Of a stretch of DNA of 64,000 nucleotides, positions 47,423 to 58,619 are shown in pieces. The notes under the pieces were generated by a model. That model saw only the letters and a list, made by a program, of their open reading frames with translations, ran no database searches and was not told the origin of the DNA. The position numbers were made by a program, and so were the translations under genes. Origin of the DNA: Rhizobium phaseoli (GTDB taxonomy: Bacteria > Pseudomonadota > Alphaproteobacteria > Rhizobiales > Rhizobiaceae); the NCBI RefSeq assembly GCF_010668805.1, contig NZ_WUFT01000025.1, positions 1 through 64,000 of the forward strand, written 5' to 3'. The stretch's first letter is position 1. The number at the start of each line of letters is the position of its first letter.

Positions 47423-48700
47423 TCAGGCGGTGCGGCCGCCCTTGATCACCCGCGGGACCCGAGGCTTGACGACGGAACGGGAATGCTCCCGGACAAAATT
47501 GATGATGCGCGGCGCGATTTCGCGGCGGAACCGCGAGCCGTTGAAAACACCATAATGGCCGACATCCGGCTGCAGATAATGCATGCGCATCTCTTCGGGA
47601 ATGTTCACGCAGATGGTCTGCGCCGCCTTTGTCTGGCCGACCCCTGAGATATCGTCGTTCTCACCTTCGACGGTCAGAAGCGCCACCTTGCGAATTGCCG
47701 CCGGATCGACGCGTTTGCCGCGATGCATCAATTCACCCTTCGGCAGGGAATGCTTGATGAACACCTGCTCGACCGTCTGCAGGTAGAATTCGGCGGTCAG
47801 ATCCATGACGGCAAGATATTCGTCGTAGAAATCCCGATGTCTTTCCGGTTCGCCGTCGTTCTTCACCAGATGTATGAAGAATTCCTTGTGGGCGACGAGA
47901 TGACGGTCGAGGTTCATCGACATAAAGCCTGAAAGCTGCAGAAATCCTGGATAGACCGGGCGCATGAAACCCGGCTGCGGCCAGGGCACGTTCATGATGA
48001 CATTGTCGGAGAACCACTGCAGCGACCGCTCTTGGGCGAGCTTGTTGACCGCCGTCGGGTTGATGCGTGTGTCGATCGGGCCGCCCATCAGCGTCATCGA
48101 CGCCGGCGACAGCGGATCATTGGCTTCCTCCATCACCGCAGCAGCGGCCAGCACCGGAACGGAAGGCTGACAGACGGCGATCACATGCGTGTCGTGACCG
48201 AGGAAATGCAGCATCTCGATGACATAGTCGACATAATCGTCGAAATCGAACGTGCCTTCGCTCATCGGCACCATGCGAGCGTCGATCCAGTCGGTGATAT
48301 AGACATCGGCGCTGGGCAGCAGCGCCTCCACCGTGCCGCGCAGCAGCGTGGCGTAGTGGCCGGACATCGGCGCGACGATCAGGATGCGCGGATCATTGCC
48401 GCGGGCGCGCGGATCGTTGCGGGCGAAATGCAGGAGATTGCAGAAGGGCCGCGACCAGACGATCTCTTCGCGGACGGAAACCGTCTGATCAGCGATCGCC
48501 GTCTGCTTCAGCCCGAATTCCGGTTTGCCATAGCGGCGCGTCGTGCGTTCGAACATTTCGAGACTTGCCGCCATCGTCCGGCCGAGCGGCGTATTCGCAA
48601 ACGGGTTCAGCGGATTGGCATAGGCAAACCGCATGATATCGGCCGCGGCGCGAAACGGCGCCATAGCGGCATGGTTCAATTCATAAAGCTGATAAAACAT
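47423..48700 (-). CDS. phaZ: Intracellular polyhydroxybutyrate depolymerase
   Basis: A 425-residue intracellular PHB depolymerase that mobilises granule polymer. Instead of a lipase Gly-x-Ser-x-Gly box it has a cysteine nucleophile in VIAVCQPSVPVLAAA, as in PhaZ1 of Ralstonia. The acid and histidine of the triad are likely in VEGENDDISGVGQT and QPDVGHYGVFNG. The start MFYQLYELNHAAM fits the rhizobial protein; a frame 51 bases longer is unlikely. PHB cycling matters in free-living and nodule rhizobia. Confidence 0.94.
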   Translation of the reverse strand: MFYQLYELNHAAMAPFRAAADIMRFAYANPLNPFANTPLGRTMAASLEMFERTTRRYGKPEFGLKQTAIADQTVSVREEIVWSRPFCNLLHFARNDPRARGNDPRILIVAPMSGHYATLLRGTVEALLPSADVYITDWIDARMVPMSEGTFDFDDYVDYVIEMLHFLGHDTHVIAVCQPSVPVLAAAAVMEEANDPLSPASMTLMGGPIDTRINPTAVNKLAQERSLQWFSDNVIMNVPWPQPGFMRPVYPGFLQLSGFMSMNLDRHLVAHKEFFIHLVKNDGEPERHRDFYDEYLAVMDLTAEFYLQTVEQVFIKHSLPKGELMHRGKRVDPAAIRKVALLTVEGENDDISGVGQTKAAQTICVNIPEEMRMHYLQPDVGHYGVFNGSRFRREIAPRIINFVREHSRSVVKPRVPRVIKGGRTA

Positions 48701-48837
48701 TGGAAGGCGCCACCTTTCTCTATCGAAAAGATGACGCCGATTGAGCGGCATCGGATCTTTCCGTCACGCGGGCACGTAACGCAGACTAACAGTTTTTTGT
48801 TGCACAGCAACATGGACGGACCAGACCCGCACAAGAA

Positions 48838-48862
48838 ATGCCGGAGAATTGATCCCCGGCAT
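48838..48862 (-). terminator. Probable terminator of the FAH-family gene
   Basis: ATGCCGG (48838-48844) and CCGGCAT (48856-48862) form a 7-bp stem with an 11-base loop, 44 bases beyond the stop. On the minus strand TTTCTTG follows. The rest of the 205-base gap to phaZ holds the phaZ promoter region, with no clear consensus. Confidence 0.6.
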
Positions 48863-48905
48863 GATAATCGACCCGAAAACTTAAGTTTTACAGCACGAAG
48901 CGTCG

Positions 48906-49748
48906 TTAACGATCCGCTACAAAGGTCTGCTTTTGCGTGCCGAGACCTTCGATGCCGAGTTCGACCACGTCGCCAGCCTTGAGATAACGCGGCGGCTTGA
49001 GGCCCATGCCGACGCCGGGAGGCGTGCCGGTCGAGATCACGTCACCGGGATGCAGCGACATGAACTGGCTGAGGTAGGAGACGAGGAAAGCGACGCCGTA
49101 CACCATCGTCTTCGATGAGCCGTTCTGCATCTTCTGGCCATTGACCGTCAGCCACATGCCGAGGTTCTGCGGCTGCGGAATTTCGTCCTTGGTGACGAGC
49201 CATGGGCCGATCGGGCCAAAGGTGTCGCAGGATTTGCCCTTCGTCCATTGCCCGGACCGCTCGGTCTGGAAAGCGCGCTCGGACACGTCATTGGAGACGC
49301 AATAACCGGCGACATGATCCAGGGCTTCGGCTTCCGTTACATATTTGGCGGTCTTGCCGATGACGACGCCCAACTCGACTTCCCAATCGGTCTTTTCCGA
49401 GCCGCGGGGAATGACGACATCGTCGTTCGGTCCGACGATGGCCGATGTTGCTTTCATGAAGATAATCGGCTCGGGCGGAACGGTGGCGCCGGTTTCGGCG
49501 GCATGATCCGAATAATTCAAACCGATGCAGATGAATTTGCCGGTGCCGGCGACGCAGGCGCCGATGCGGCCAGGCTCAAGTTCCGGTAGGCTCTTCGGAT
49601 CGATTGCCGCTATCTTCGCCAGACCCGCCGGCGTGATCGCCTCGCCACCGATATCGGCGACGTGACCGGACAGATCGCGGATCTTGCCATCGGCATCGAG
49701 AAGCGCGGGTTTTTCATTGCCTGCTTGGCCAACACGCATCAGCTTCAT
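48906..49748 (-). CDS. Fumarylacetoacetate hydrolase family protein
   Basis: A 280-residue FAH-superfamily enzyme, a metal-dependent C-C bond hydrolase or isomerase. The metal ligands lie in IIFMKATSAIVG and DWEVELGVVIGK, with GLNYSDHAAETG and STGTPPGVGMG as further family motifs. Proteins of this length are often annotated as ureidoglycolate lyase or 2-hydroxyhepta-2,4-diene-1,7-dioate isomerase; the substrate cannot be read from the sequence. It stands alone between phaZ and the GST gene. Confidence 0.9.
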   Translation of the reverse strand: MKLMRVGQAGNEKPALLDADGKIRDLSGHVADIGGEAITPAGLAKIAAIDPKSLPELEPGRIGACVAGTGKFICIGLNYSDHAAETGATVPPEPIIFMKATSAIVGPNDDVVIPRGSEKTDWEVELGVVIGKTAKYVTEAEALDHVAGYCVSNDVSERAFQTERSGQWTKGKSCDTFGPIGPWLVTKDEIPQPQNLGMWLTVNGQKMQNGSSKTMVYGVAFLVSYLSQFMSLHPGDVISTGTPPGVGMGLKPPRYLKAGDVVELGIEGLGTQKQTFVADR

Positions 49749-49890
49749 GGAAATTCCTCCTCATCGAAAAACGAATTTGCAGCCACCTATGAACGAATTA
49801 TTCACCGGTGTCATTACGGCTTTGCCGCGAAGCGGTACGGCTTACCTTGAATTCGGATCGATTTCGGCGCAAACCGCATGAATTGCGGCC

Positions 49891-50850
49891 TTATGCTTTG
49901 AAAATTTCTGCAAGATCGGGACCGACGGGAACGATCCTTGTCGGGTTGAGACTTTCGATCGAGTAGTAGCCGCGCTTGATGTGGTCGAGGTTGACCGTTT
50001 CCGCGATGCCCGGCCAATCCAGCATGCGGCGGCAAAAGGCGCTGAGGTTGGCATAGTCGAAAAGCCGGCGCAGATTGCATTTGAAGAGCCCGTGATAAGC
50101 GACATCGAAGCGCACGAGGGTGACGAAGAGCCGGATATCGCTTTCGGTCGGATGCTCGGCGAAAAGAAAAGACCGATCCTGGAACTGCGGCTCGACCCAG
50201 TCGAGGCAGGCAAAGACCTCGGCGAAGGCTTCTTCATAGGCAGGCTGCGTGGTGGCGAAACCAGAGCGATAGACGCCGTTGTTCAGGGCCGGATAGATGC
50301 GGTCGTTGAAAGCATCGATCTCGCGACGCTTCTCCATGGGATAGAGATCAATCGGATTTTTCGCCAGGTCGCCGAAGCCGCAGTTCAGCATGCGCAGGAT
50401 ATCGGCGGATTCATTGTTGACGATGGTCTTTCTCTGCTTGTCCCAGAGAACCGGCACGGTGGCCCGCCCGGTGAAGTCCGGCGCCGCCCGCGTGTAGATT
50501 TCGTGCATATAGGTCGTGCCGTTGACGTGATCCTGCGTCGCACCGGGATAGTCGCCGAAGCGCCAGCCCTGTTTTGTCAGCATCGGCTCGACGATGGAAA
50601 CGGAAATGGCGTCTTCCAGCCCCTTGAGCGTCCAGCCGATCAGAGTGCGCGAGGCCCAGGGACAGATATAGGCGACATAGAGATGGTAACGGCCGGCTTC
50701 GGCTTTGAAGCCATCTTCGCCGGTCGGCCCGGCGGCGCCATCCGGCGTCACCCAGTTGCGAAAGCTCGAGGTCTGCCTGACGAAGCCGCCCTTCTCGTCC
50801 TTCGCCTGGACGGGCTGCCAGTCTTCCGTCCATTTTCCGTTCACCAACAT
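49891..50850 (-). CDS. Xi-class glutathione S-transferase (glutathionyl-hydroquinone reductase)
   Basis: A 319-residue protein of the YqjG/EcmA/GHR type, larger than ordinary GSTs. The catalytic cysteine lies in YICPWASRTL (about residue 64), the signature of the family. VPVLWDKQRKTIVNNESADI and the C-terminal helical domain with TESDIRLFVTLVRFDVAYHGLFKC are also typical. It reduces glutathionyl-hydroquinones. The ATG at 50850 begins MLVNGKWTED; the open frame continues far upstream but without family resemblance. It is divergent from the DUF2218 gene. Confidence 0.93.
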   Translation of the reverse strand: MLVNGKWTEDWQPVQAKDEKGGFVRQTSSFRNWVTPDGAAGPTGEDGFKAEAGRYHLYVAYICPWASRTLIGWTLKGLEDAISVSIVEPMLTKQGWRFGDYPGATQDHVNGTTYMHEIYTRAAPDFTGRATVPVLWDKQRKTIVNNESADILRMLNCGFGDLAKNPIDLYPMEKRREIDAFNDRIYPALNNGVYRSGFATTQPAYEEAFAEVFACLDWVEPQFQDRSFLFAEHPTESDIRLFVTLVRFDVAYHGLFKCNLRRLFDYANLSAFCRRMLDWPGIAETVNLDHIKRGYYSIESLNPTRIVPVGPDLAEIFKA

Positions 50851-51021
50851 GCGCAACTCCGATGCATTAACTGAAAGGTTCTTTATCCTACTTCGCCGGC
50901 GGCGTGAGGCCGCTTTTATGAAGACAGTCTGTCCACCCCGACTGCGACGACGCTGCGCTTGCCAAGACCGCGAAGCGGGAAATATGACTGGCTGCAGTCC
51001 AAGATGAGATGGAGTTCGAAA

Positions 51022-51306
51022 ATGCACCTCTCCCAAACCGTCGTGCGCACCGAACATGCAAGCCGCTACCTGCAGCAGCTCTGCAAACATTGGAGCCATA
51101 AATTCAGTGTCGATTTCGATCCGCACAAAGGCCGGGTGCCGTTCAGCGATACGGCCGAGGTGACGTTTGCCGCCGACGATGCGGGCCTGACCATGACGCT
51201 TTCCGTCGCCGATCCTTCGCAGCAGCAGAGGATGCAAGATGTCGTCGCCGATCATCTGAAGCGCTTTGCCTTCCGTGAAGAACTCGACATCGTCTGGATC
51301 GATTGA
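51022..51306 (+). CDS. DUF2218 family protein
   Basis: A 94-residue soluble protein. The pattern TEHASRYLQQLCKHWSHK followed by F-x-x-x-x-G-x-V-x-F and a C-terminal HLKRFAFRE is that of DUF2218, a small alpha-beta family with no known function that often lies near siderophore or redox genes. GGAG lies 9 bases before the ATG at 51022. It is 45 bases upstream of the nitroreductase gene and probably shares its transcript. Confidence 0.85.
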   Translation: MHLSQTVVRTEHASRYLQQLCKHWSHKFSVDFDPHKGRVPFSDTAEVTFAADDAGLTMTLSVADPSQQQRMQDVVADHLKRFAFREELDIVWID

Positions 51307-51351
51307 GTCGAGCCCCGATCCTAATTTTCTTCCCCAAACTCTGGAACAAGC

Positions 51352-51951
51352 ATGACGAAGAGCAATAGCCGCGAAACCCAATATCCGATCGACCCGATGT
51401 TTCTCGACCGCTGGTCGCCGCGCGCCTTCACCGGCGAAAGCATTGAAGAGGCGCAACTGCTCAGCCTGCTCGACGCCGCCCATTGGGCGCCGTCTTCGTC
51501 CAATCACCAGCCCTGGCGTTTTATCTATGCGCTCAAGGGTTCGGAACATTGGGAGAAATTCCTGGCATTGCTCGTCGATGCCAATCAGGAATGGGCTAGG
51601 AATGCGTCGGCGCTGATCTTCGTCGTGTCGCGCGGCTTCACCGGCGCTGCCGGCTCTGCCGAGGAAAAACCGAGCTACACCCACTCCTTCGATGCAGGGG
51701 CCGCATGGGGGCATCTGGCACTCCAGGCGCGGCTATCCGGTTTCTATGCCCATGCCATGGGCGGCATCAAACATGAAGAGATCAGGCAGACTTTCGCCAT
51801 TCCCGAGGGATACCGGGTCGAAGCCGGCGTCGCCGTCGGCCGTCTGGCCGACAAAAGCGTTCTCTCCGAACGCAATCAGGCGCGCGAATTTCCCAGCCAA
51901 CGCAAGCCGCTGTCCGAAGTTGCCTTTAACGGCCGTTTCATCGCGAGCTGA
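51352..51951 (+). CDS. Nitroreductase family protein
   Basis: A 199-residue FMN-dependent reductase of the nitroreductase fold. The FMN-binding motif is DRWSPRAFTGE near residue 21, followed by DAAHWAPSSSNHQPWRF. GGIKHEEIRQTFAIPEGYRVEAGVAVG is the conserved C-terminal region. Such enzymes reduce nitroaromatics, quinones or flavins with NAD(P)H; the natural substrate is not evident. It ends at a strong terminator shared with gyrB. Confidence 0.93.
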   Translation: MTKSNSRETQYPIDPMFLDRWSPRAFTGESIEEAQLLSLLDAAHWAPSSSNHQPWRFIYALKGSEHWEKFLALLVDANQEWARNASALIFVVSRGFTGAAGSAEEKPSYTHSFDAGAAWGHLALQARLSGFYAHAMGGIKHEEIRQTFAIPEGYRVEAGVAVGRLADKSVLSERNQAREFPSQRKPLSEVAFNGRFIAS

Positions 51952-51952
51952 A

Positions 51953-51998
51953 CAAGCAAACCCCGCCGTTTTGGGACGGCGGGGTTTGCTTGTAAAAA
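51953..51998. terminator. Bidirectional terminator between the nitroreductase gene and gyrB
   Basis: CAAGCAAACCCCGCCG (51953-51968) and CGGCGGGGTTTGCTTG (51977-51992) form a perfect 16-bp stem with an 8-base loop, followed by TAAAAAA. It is the strongest hairpin in the window. Confidence 0.92.
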
Positions 51999-52005
51999 AT
52001 AATAA

Positions 52006-54576
<2,571 letters not shown>

Positions 54577-54954
54577 TTATGACGCTTTTCCGTCGCCTTT
54601 GCCGTCATTTTCGAGAAGAGCCGATAGCCGGCCTATCTCTGCACTGTCAAGGTTGCGAATCCGCCGCGCCAGTCGGTTGGCAAATTCGGTATATTCCTGA
54701 GGCAGGCCGGAGGTGTCGATCACGACGCGCGGGTCGGACGAGCGGGCGAGCAGAAACAGTTCCTCGGCCTCATCCCAGATGATGTTGAAATAGCCGGCGA
54801 TGCGCTGCAGCAGATCGAATGTCGGTAAACCACGCTTTCCATGTTCGAGCGCCGAGAGATAGGCGGGCGAGACATTCAACGCTTCCGCCATCTCCTTTTG
54901 CGAGACACCCTTGCGCCCTCTCAGCCGGCGAACCGCCTCTCCAAAGGGAGTCAT
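54577..54954 (-). CDS. XRE family transcriptional regulator
   Basis: A 125-residue DNA-binding protein. The helix-turn-helix spans about residues 7-60 (VSQKEMAEALNVSPAYLSALEHGKRGLPT). A conserved C-terminal region ending in a short acidic and basic tail has no ligand-binding domain that I recognise. It overlaps the Smr gene by four bases and closes the Tim44-mltA-smr-xre set; gyrB follows after 135 bases. Its targets are unknown. Confidence 0.93.
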   Translation of the reverse strand: MTPFGEAVRRLRGRKGVSQKEMAEALNVSPAYLSALEHGKRGLPTFDLLQRIAGYFNIIWDEAEELFLLARSSDPRVVIDTSGLPQEYTEFANRLARRIRNLDSAEIGRLSALLENDGKGDGKAS

Positions 54955-55517
54955 GATCTTTCCCCATGCCGCCGCGACAGGCGAATATAGAGCGCGCCCT
55001 CACCGCCATGATGCTGTGCGGCCGACTCATAGGACGAGATCAGGTAACGGAATTCCGGCTTTGCGAACCAGAGGGGAACGGCCCGCTTCAGCGCGCCGGC
55101 ACTGCCCATGGAACTGCCTTTACCGGTGATGACTAAGACATGACGCATGCCGCGCTCGTGAGCGCGGATCAGGAAATCGAGAAGGATGACGTGAGCCTCG
55201 CTCTGCACCAGCCCATGCAGGTCGATCCGCGCTTCGAGCGCCAGCCGGCCCTTGGCGATCTTGCGCTTGACCGGTTTTTCCAGCGGATGATGCACCCCGG
55301 CCGGCGGTTTCGATGTTAGGGGTACTGTTGGCTGCGGCGGCATGGCCGGGGTGGGTGTCTGCTTTTGCTGCTCCCTTTCAGAGGCCGCTTCGGCTTCGGC
55401 AAGAAACGCATCGAGCTCGGTCAAATCACCCGCCTTGCCGGGCATCGGTCGCGTGCTGCGCGCAACCTTGCCCCAGAGGATCCTCTCATCCGCACTGAGT
55501 TTGCGATCCTTGACCAT
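54951..55517 (-). CDS. Smr domain protein
   Basis: A 188-residue protein. A low-complexity Gln/Thr/Pro linker (about 45-75) precedes the Smr domain (about 95-185), with DLHGLVQSEAH and VLVITGKGSSMGSAGALKRAVP, the DLHG and GKG motifs of MutS2-type nicking endonucleases. It lacks the MutS ATPase. A role in nuclease or RNA quality control is known for Smr proteins generally, not for this one. Its ATG overlaps the mltA stop. Confidence 0.93.
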   Translation of the reverse strand: MVKDRKLSADERILWGKVARSTRPMPGKAGDLTELDAFLAEAEAASEREQQKQTPTPAMPPQPTVPLTSKPPAGVHHPLEKPVKRKIAKGRLALEARIDLHGLVQSEAHVILLDFLIRAHERGMRHVLVITGKGSSMGSAGALKRAVPLWFAKPEFRYLISSYESAAQHHGGEGALYIRLSRRHGERS

Positions 55518-56635
55518 CAGTCGAATCTTCCGGCGGCGGCCCTGGGAACAAGGATGGTGAAATCAGCGTCGTTGCGGACGGTGCCGGCCCTTTCTCCTGC
55601 CATATCCCCCGAGCCGGTGAAGATATCGCCGCGTGCCGGCCCGACGATTGCCGAGCCGGTATCCAGCGCCAGCATCAGCCGGCGGAACGGCCGACCCTGG
55701 TCGAGATGGGTCAAGCTTTCGGCGCGGATGAAAAAAGGAAAGCCGAACGTATGGATCATCCGGTCGACGGCAAGCGAACGCCCGGCGAGAAGCGGCACCT
55801 TGGCGGCGGCGATCGGACCTGCCTCAGGATAACCAACCGGCGTTGCGCGGAAGAAGATATAAGAGCGGTTATGCCACAGCACTTCGTCGACTCGATCGGG
55901 ATTGCGCGCCAGCCAGGCACGGATCGTCTGCATCGAGATGTCGGCGCGATCGATCTCGCCTCGGTCGGTCAACAGCTTGCCGACCGCCGAGAAGGGATGG
56001 CCGGCCTTCGCCGCGTAGGTGATGCGGCCGATACGGCCATCGCTGTAACGCAAGCGGGCCGCACCCTGCACATGCACGAAGAAGACATCGACCTTCGACT
56101 TCGCCCAGGCGATTTCGAGGCCCCGGCCTTCCAGGAAACCTTGATCGATGGCGCGGCGGTCCGGATAGGCAGCGATGCGGCCGTCCTGCAGACGGCCGAA
56201 AACATGGGACCTGTCGAACCCGGCGGGGCGATTGCTGTCGTCGAGATCGATCAGATCGTCCGGGCGCCGGTAGAAAGGGAAACGGAAAACCTCGTCCGGC
56301 CGCTCCGACACCTCGATATCAGGTTCGTAGAACGCGGTGACGAAGCCGGAATTGCCATCGCTGCGGCGGATCAGGAAGGGCCGACAGTGCGCCTCGAAAA
56401 AGGCGCGCGCCGATGATGGCGACGACGGCGTGAAATCTTCGGCGGCGACCAGCAGCGGAAGCAGGTCTTCCGAGCTCAGGCCGAGCGATCCGCTGCGGTA
56501 GGGTTTGACATCGGTAATCTGCCGCCGGCAGCTTCGCATGACTTCAAAAAGGCCGGAGGGATCATCATCCTTCCAGCCTTCCAAATTATCGAAGCTTATG
56601 GCCTGCAGGACGAAGTCCGATGCGCGGTCACTCAT
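55517..56635 (-). CDS. mltA: Membrane-bound lytic murein transglycosylase A
   Basis: A 372-residue MltA with the family's double-psi barrel catalytic region (VTAFYEPDIEVSERP, VFFVHVQGAARLRYSDG) and the C-terminal 3D domain (LMLALDTGSAIVGPARGDIFTGSGD), whose Asp residues are catalytic. It cleaves peptidoglycan glycan strands to 1,6-anhydro-MurNAc. No signal peptide or lipobox is evident at the chosen start, unlike E. coli MltA, so the start or export mode needs checking. It overlaps the Tim44 gene by eight bases. Confidence 0.93.
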   Translation of the reverse strand: MSDRASDFVLQAISFDNLEGWKDDDPSGLFEVMRSCRRQITDVKPYRSGSLGLSSEDLLPLLVAAEDFTPSSPSSARAFFEAHCRPFLIRRSDGNSGFVTAFYEPDIEVSERPDEVFRFPFYRRPDDLIDLDDSNRPAGFDRSHVFGRLQDGRIAAYPDRRAIDQGFLEGRGLEIAWAKSKVDVFFVHVQGAARLRYSDGRIGRITYAAKAGHPFSAVGKLLTDRGEIDRADISMQTIRAWLARNPDRVDEVLWHNRSYIFFRATPVGYPEAGPIAAAKVPLLAGRSLAVDRMIHTFGFPFFIRAESLTHLDQGRPFRRLMLALDTGSAIVGPARGDIFTGSGDMAGERAGTVRNDADFTILVPRAAAGRFD

Positions 56636-57332
56636 GTTCCGATTCGGTCGCCACGAGTTTCCAGTTCGGATCGCGCGAGCGGGTGTCGCGGGCGAAGGTC
56701 CAGAGGTCGTTGACCTCGGCGACGTTTTCGGCGTCGCCTTCGATCAGCACATCCGCCTTGTCGTAGGTGGCCGATATCAGCTGGCTGATGATACGAACGG
56801 TGATCTGTGCTTCGCTGCCCTTCGTCTCCGCATGGGTGAGTTCGGCCTTGTCGATGCCGACGAAGGTGGACTTGACCTTCTCGCCCCGCGCTTCACGCTC
56901 GCCGATCGCCGCATCGAACCCGTCATAGACTTCGCGGGACAATAAGTTCTTCAGCGTTTTCCGGTCGCCATCCGCATAGGCCATGACGATCATCTCGTAA
57001 GCCATGCGGGCGCCGTTAAGAAATTCCTTCGGGCTGAAGGCGGGATCGGCCTTGTTCAGCGCGCGCAGCGATTCGTTGAGCGGCGTTCCGGGTGCGGCAA
57101 AGGCATCGATGGCGGCGAAGCGATCCTCATCCTCCGTCGTCGTGTCGCGGCGCGGCAGCGTCACGACCTTGCCGGCATCGGCGGCTTCTGCCGGAGCCGC
57201 ATCCCGCGGCGTATAGAGATCGCGCGGCGGCTTCTCATTTCCTGTGCGGCGCCCGAGCACGGCGCGGAGCTGAAAGAAAATCAGCACAGCCGCCACCAGG
57301 AAAAATAATGTGATGAAGTCGTTCGAACTCAT
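56628..57332 (-). CDS. Tim44/TimA family protein
   Basis: A 234-residue membrane-anchored protein. One N-terminal transmembrane helix (about 8-24, LFFLVAAVLIFFQLRAVLG) is followed by an acidic and basic linker. The Tim44-like domain (about 90-230) contains FLNGARMAYEMIVMAYADGDRKTLKNLLS. In alphaproteobacteria such proteins are called TimA, related to mitochondrial Tim44. A role in protein handling at the inner membrane is inferred. It is the first gene of the minus-strand set ending with the XRE regulator and diverges from fxsA. Confidence 0.93.
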   Translation of the reverse strand: MSSNDFITLFFLVAAVLIFFQLRAVLGRRTGNEKPPRDLYTPRDAAPAEAADAGKVVTLPRRDTTTEDEDRFAAIDAFAAPGTPLNESLRALNKADPAFSPKEFLNGARMAYEMIVMAYADGDRKTLKNLLSREVYDGFDAAIGEREARGEKVKSTFVGIDKAELTHAETKGSEAQITVRIISQLISATYDKADVLIEGDAENVAEVNDLWTFARDTRSRDPNWKLVATESEHE

Positions 57333-57454
57333 ATCGTATCGCAGCCACCGTTAACATCTCTGATTTGTACTCCCATATAGTCTGCCTATACAGATGATTC
57401 AAATGATGGCTGGCATCTTCGCCAGCGCCAAGAGGAGACCGGCAAGCCCGGGAC

Positions 57455-57970
57455 ATGACGACCATGCGTTTTTCGATCCTGCCAGCTTTCATTCTGCTGC
57501 TGCCACTCGCCGAAATTGCCGGTTTTGTCGTCGTCGGCCGGGCAATCGGATTGTGGCTGACGCTCGCGCTGGTAATGCTCGGCGTCGTTCTCGGGATGGT
57601 TCTGCTGCGCCGGCAGGGCATCGGTATTTTGCGCCGCATGTCGAGCGAAGGACGAAATGGGGTGATGCCGGGCCGCGAGTTGCTGCGGCCGGCGATGAAC
57701 GTCATCGCCTCGCTGCTCCTGATCATTCCCGGCTTCCTCACCGATATCATCGCGATCCTCATTCTCATCCCGCCGGTGCGCGAGTTCCTCTGGCGGGCAA
57801 TCGCCAAACGCTTCGTCGTCGTCAATGCCAAGGGCGGCTTTTCTGCCGGCCCGCAACCCGATTTCCGCGACCGCAAGCCGAACTCGAAGGTGGTCGATCT
57901 CGACGACGAGGATTATCATCGGGAGCCGAACCGCAACTCGCCGTGGTCCGGCAAACATCTCGGCGATTGA
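57455..57970 (+). CDS. fxsA: FxsA family membrane protein
   Basis: A 171-residue inner-membrane protein with three to four hydrophobic segments in the first 110 residues ([64 protein letters not shown]). A charged tail follows. FxsA of E. coli influences phage T7 exclusion; the cellular role is otherwise unknown. It lies 101 bases upstream of secB and diverges from the Tim44 gene. Confidence 0.92.
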   Translation: MTTMRFSILPAFILLLPLAEIAGFVVVGRAIGLWLTLALVMLGVVLGMVLLRRQGIGILRRMSSEGRNGVMPGRELLRPAMNVIASLLLIIPGFLTDIIAILILIPPVREFLWRAIAKRFVVVNAKGGFSAGPQPDFRDRKPNSKVVDLDDEDYHREPNRNSPWSGKHLGD

Positions 57971-58071
57971 GGCGCTTCGACCGATCAACCGCGGCAAGCG
58001 CCCAGGGTTGTAAGCCCCTCCCTGAAATGTTAGATGGCGGCACCATTCCCATGCCCCTCGAGGAAAAGCCA

Positions 58072-58554
58072 ATGGCAGACGATAACAACAGCAACGGTGC
58101 GGCCAGCCCCACTCTTTCGATCCTTGCGCAATATACCAAGGATCTCTCCTTCGAAAATCCGGGTGCGCCGCGTTCGCTGCAGGCCCGCGACAAGGCCCCG
58201 ACGATCAACATCAATGTGAACGTCAACGCCAACCCGCTTTCGGATACGGATTTCGATGTCGTGCTGTCGCTGAATGCCGAAGCCAAGGACGGCGACAAGA
58301 CGGTTTTCCATACCGAACTCGCCTATGGCGGCGTCTTCCGCGTTGCCGGTTTCCCGCAGGAACACATGCTGCCGGTTCTCTTCATCGAGTGCCCGCGTAT
58401 GCTCTTCCCCTTTGCCCGCCAGATCATCGCCGACGTCACCCGCAACGGCGGTTTCCCGCCGCTGATGATCGACCCGATCGACTTCACGCAGATGTTTGCC
58501 CAGCGCGTTGCCGAAGAACAGGCCCGCGCCAAGGTCGAAGCCGTTCCGAACTGA
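58072..58554 (+). CDS. secB: Protein-export chaperone SecB
   Basis: A 160-residue SecB that keeps preproteins unfolded and delivers them to Sec[14 protein letters not shown] and the C-terminal [20 protein letters not shown] are the family landmarks, and the proline-rich peptide-binding groove is intact. AGGAAAA precedes the ATG at 58072. It ends at a hairpin shared with dnaQ. Confidence 0.97.
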   Translation: MADDNNSNGAASPTLSILAQYTKDLSFENPGAPRSLQARDKAPTININVNVNANPLSDTDFDVVLSLNAEAKDGDKTVFHTELAYGGVFRVAGFPQEHMLPVLFIECPRMLFPFARQIIADVTRNGGFPPLMIDPIDFTQMFAQRVAEEQARAKVEAVPN

Positions 58555-58580
58555 GCGGATTTTTCGTCTTGGAAATGTGG

Positions 58581-58609
58581 ATGCCCGGGCTGGTCCCGGG
58601 CATTTCTAT
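58581..58609. terminator. Terminator between secB and dnaQ
   Basis: ATGCCCGGG (58581-58589) and CCCGGGCAT (58595-58603) make a perfect 9-bp stem with a 5-base loop. TTCTATT follows on the plus strand. It lies between converging genes. Confidence 0.75.
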
Positions 58610-58619
58610 TGAGGCCGGT

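Noticed and set aside
50851-51714. Upstream extension of the GST frame to 607 codons
   Set aside because: The extra 288 residues run antisense through the DUF2218 and nitroreductase genes and have no family resemblance; the GST starts at 50850.
57394-58071. Upstream extension of the secB frame
   Set aside because: It overlaps fxsA in another frame; SecB begins at the ATG at 58072 with a ribosome site and normal length.
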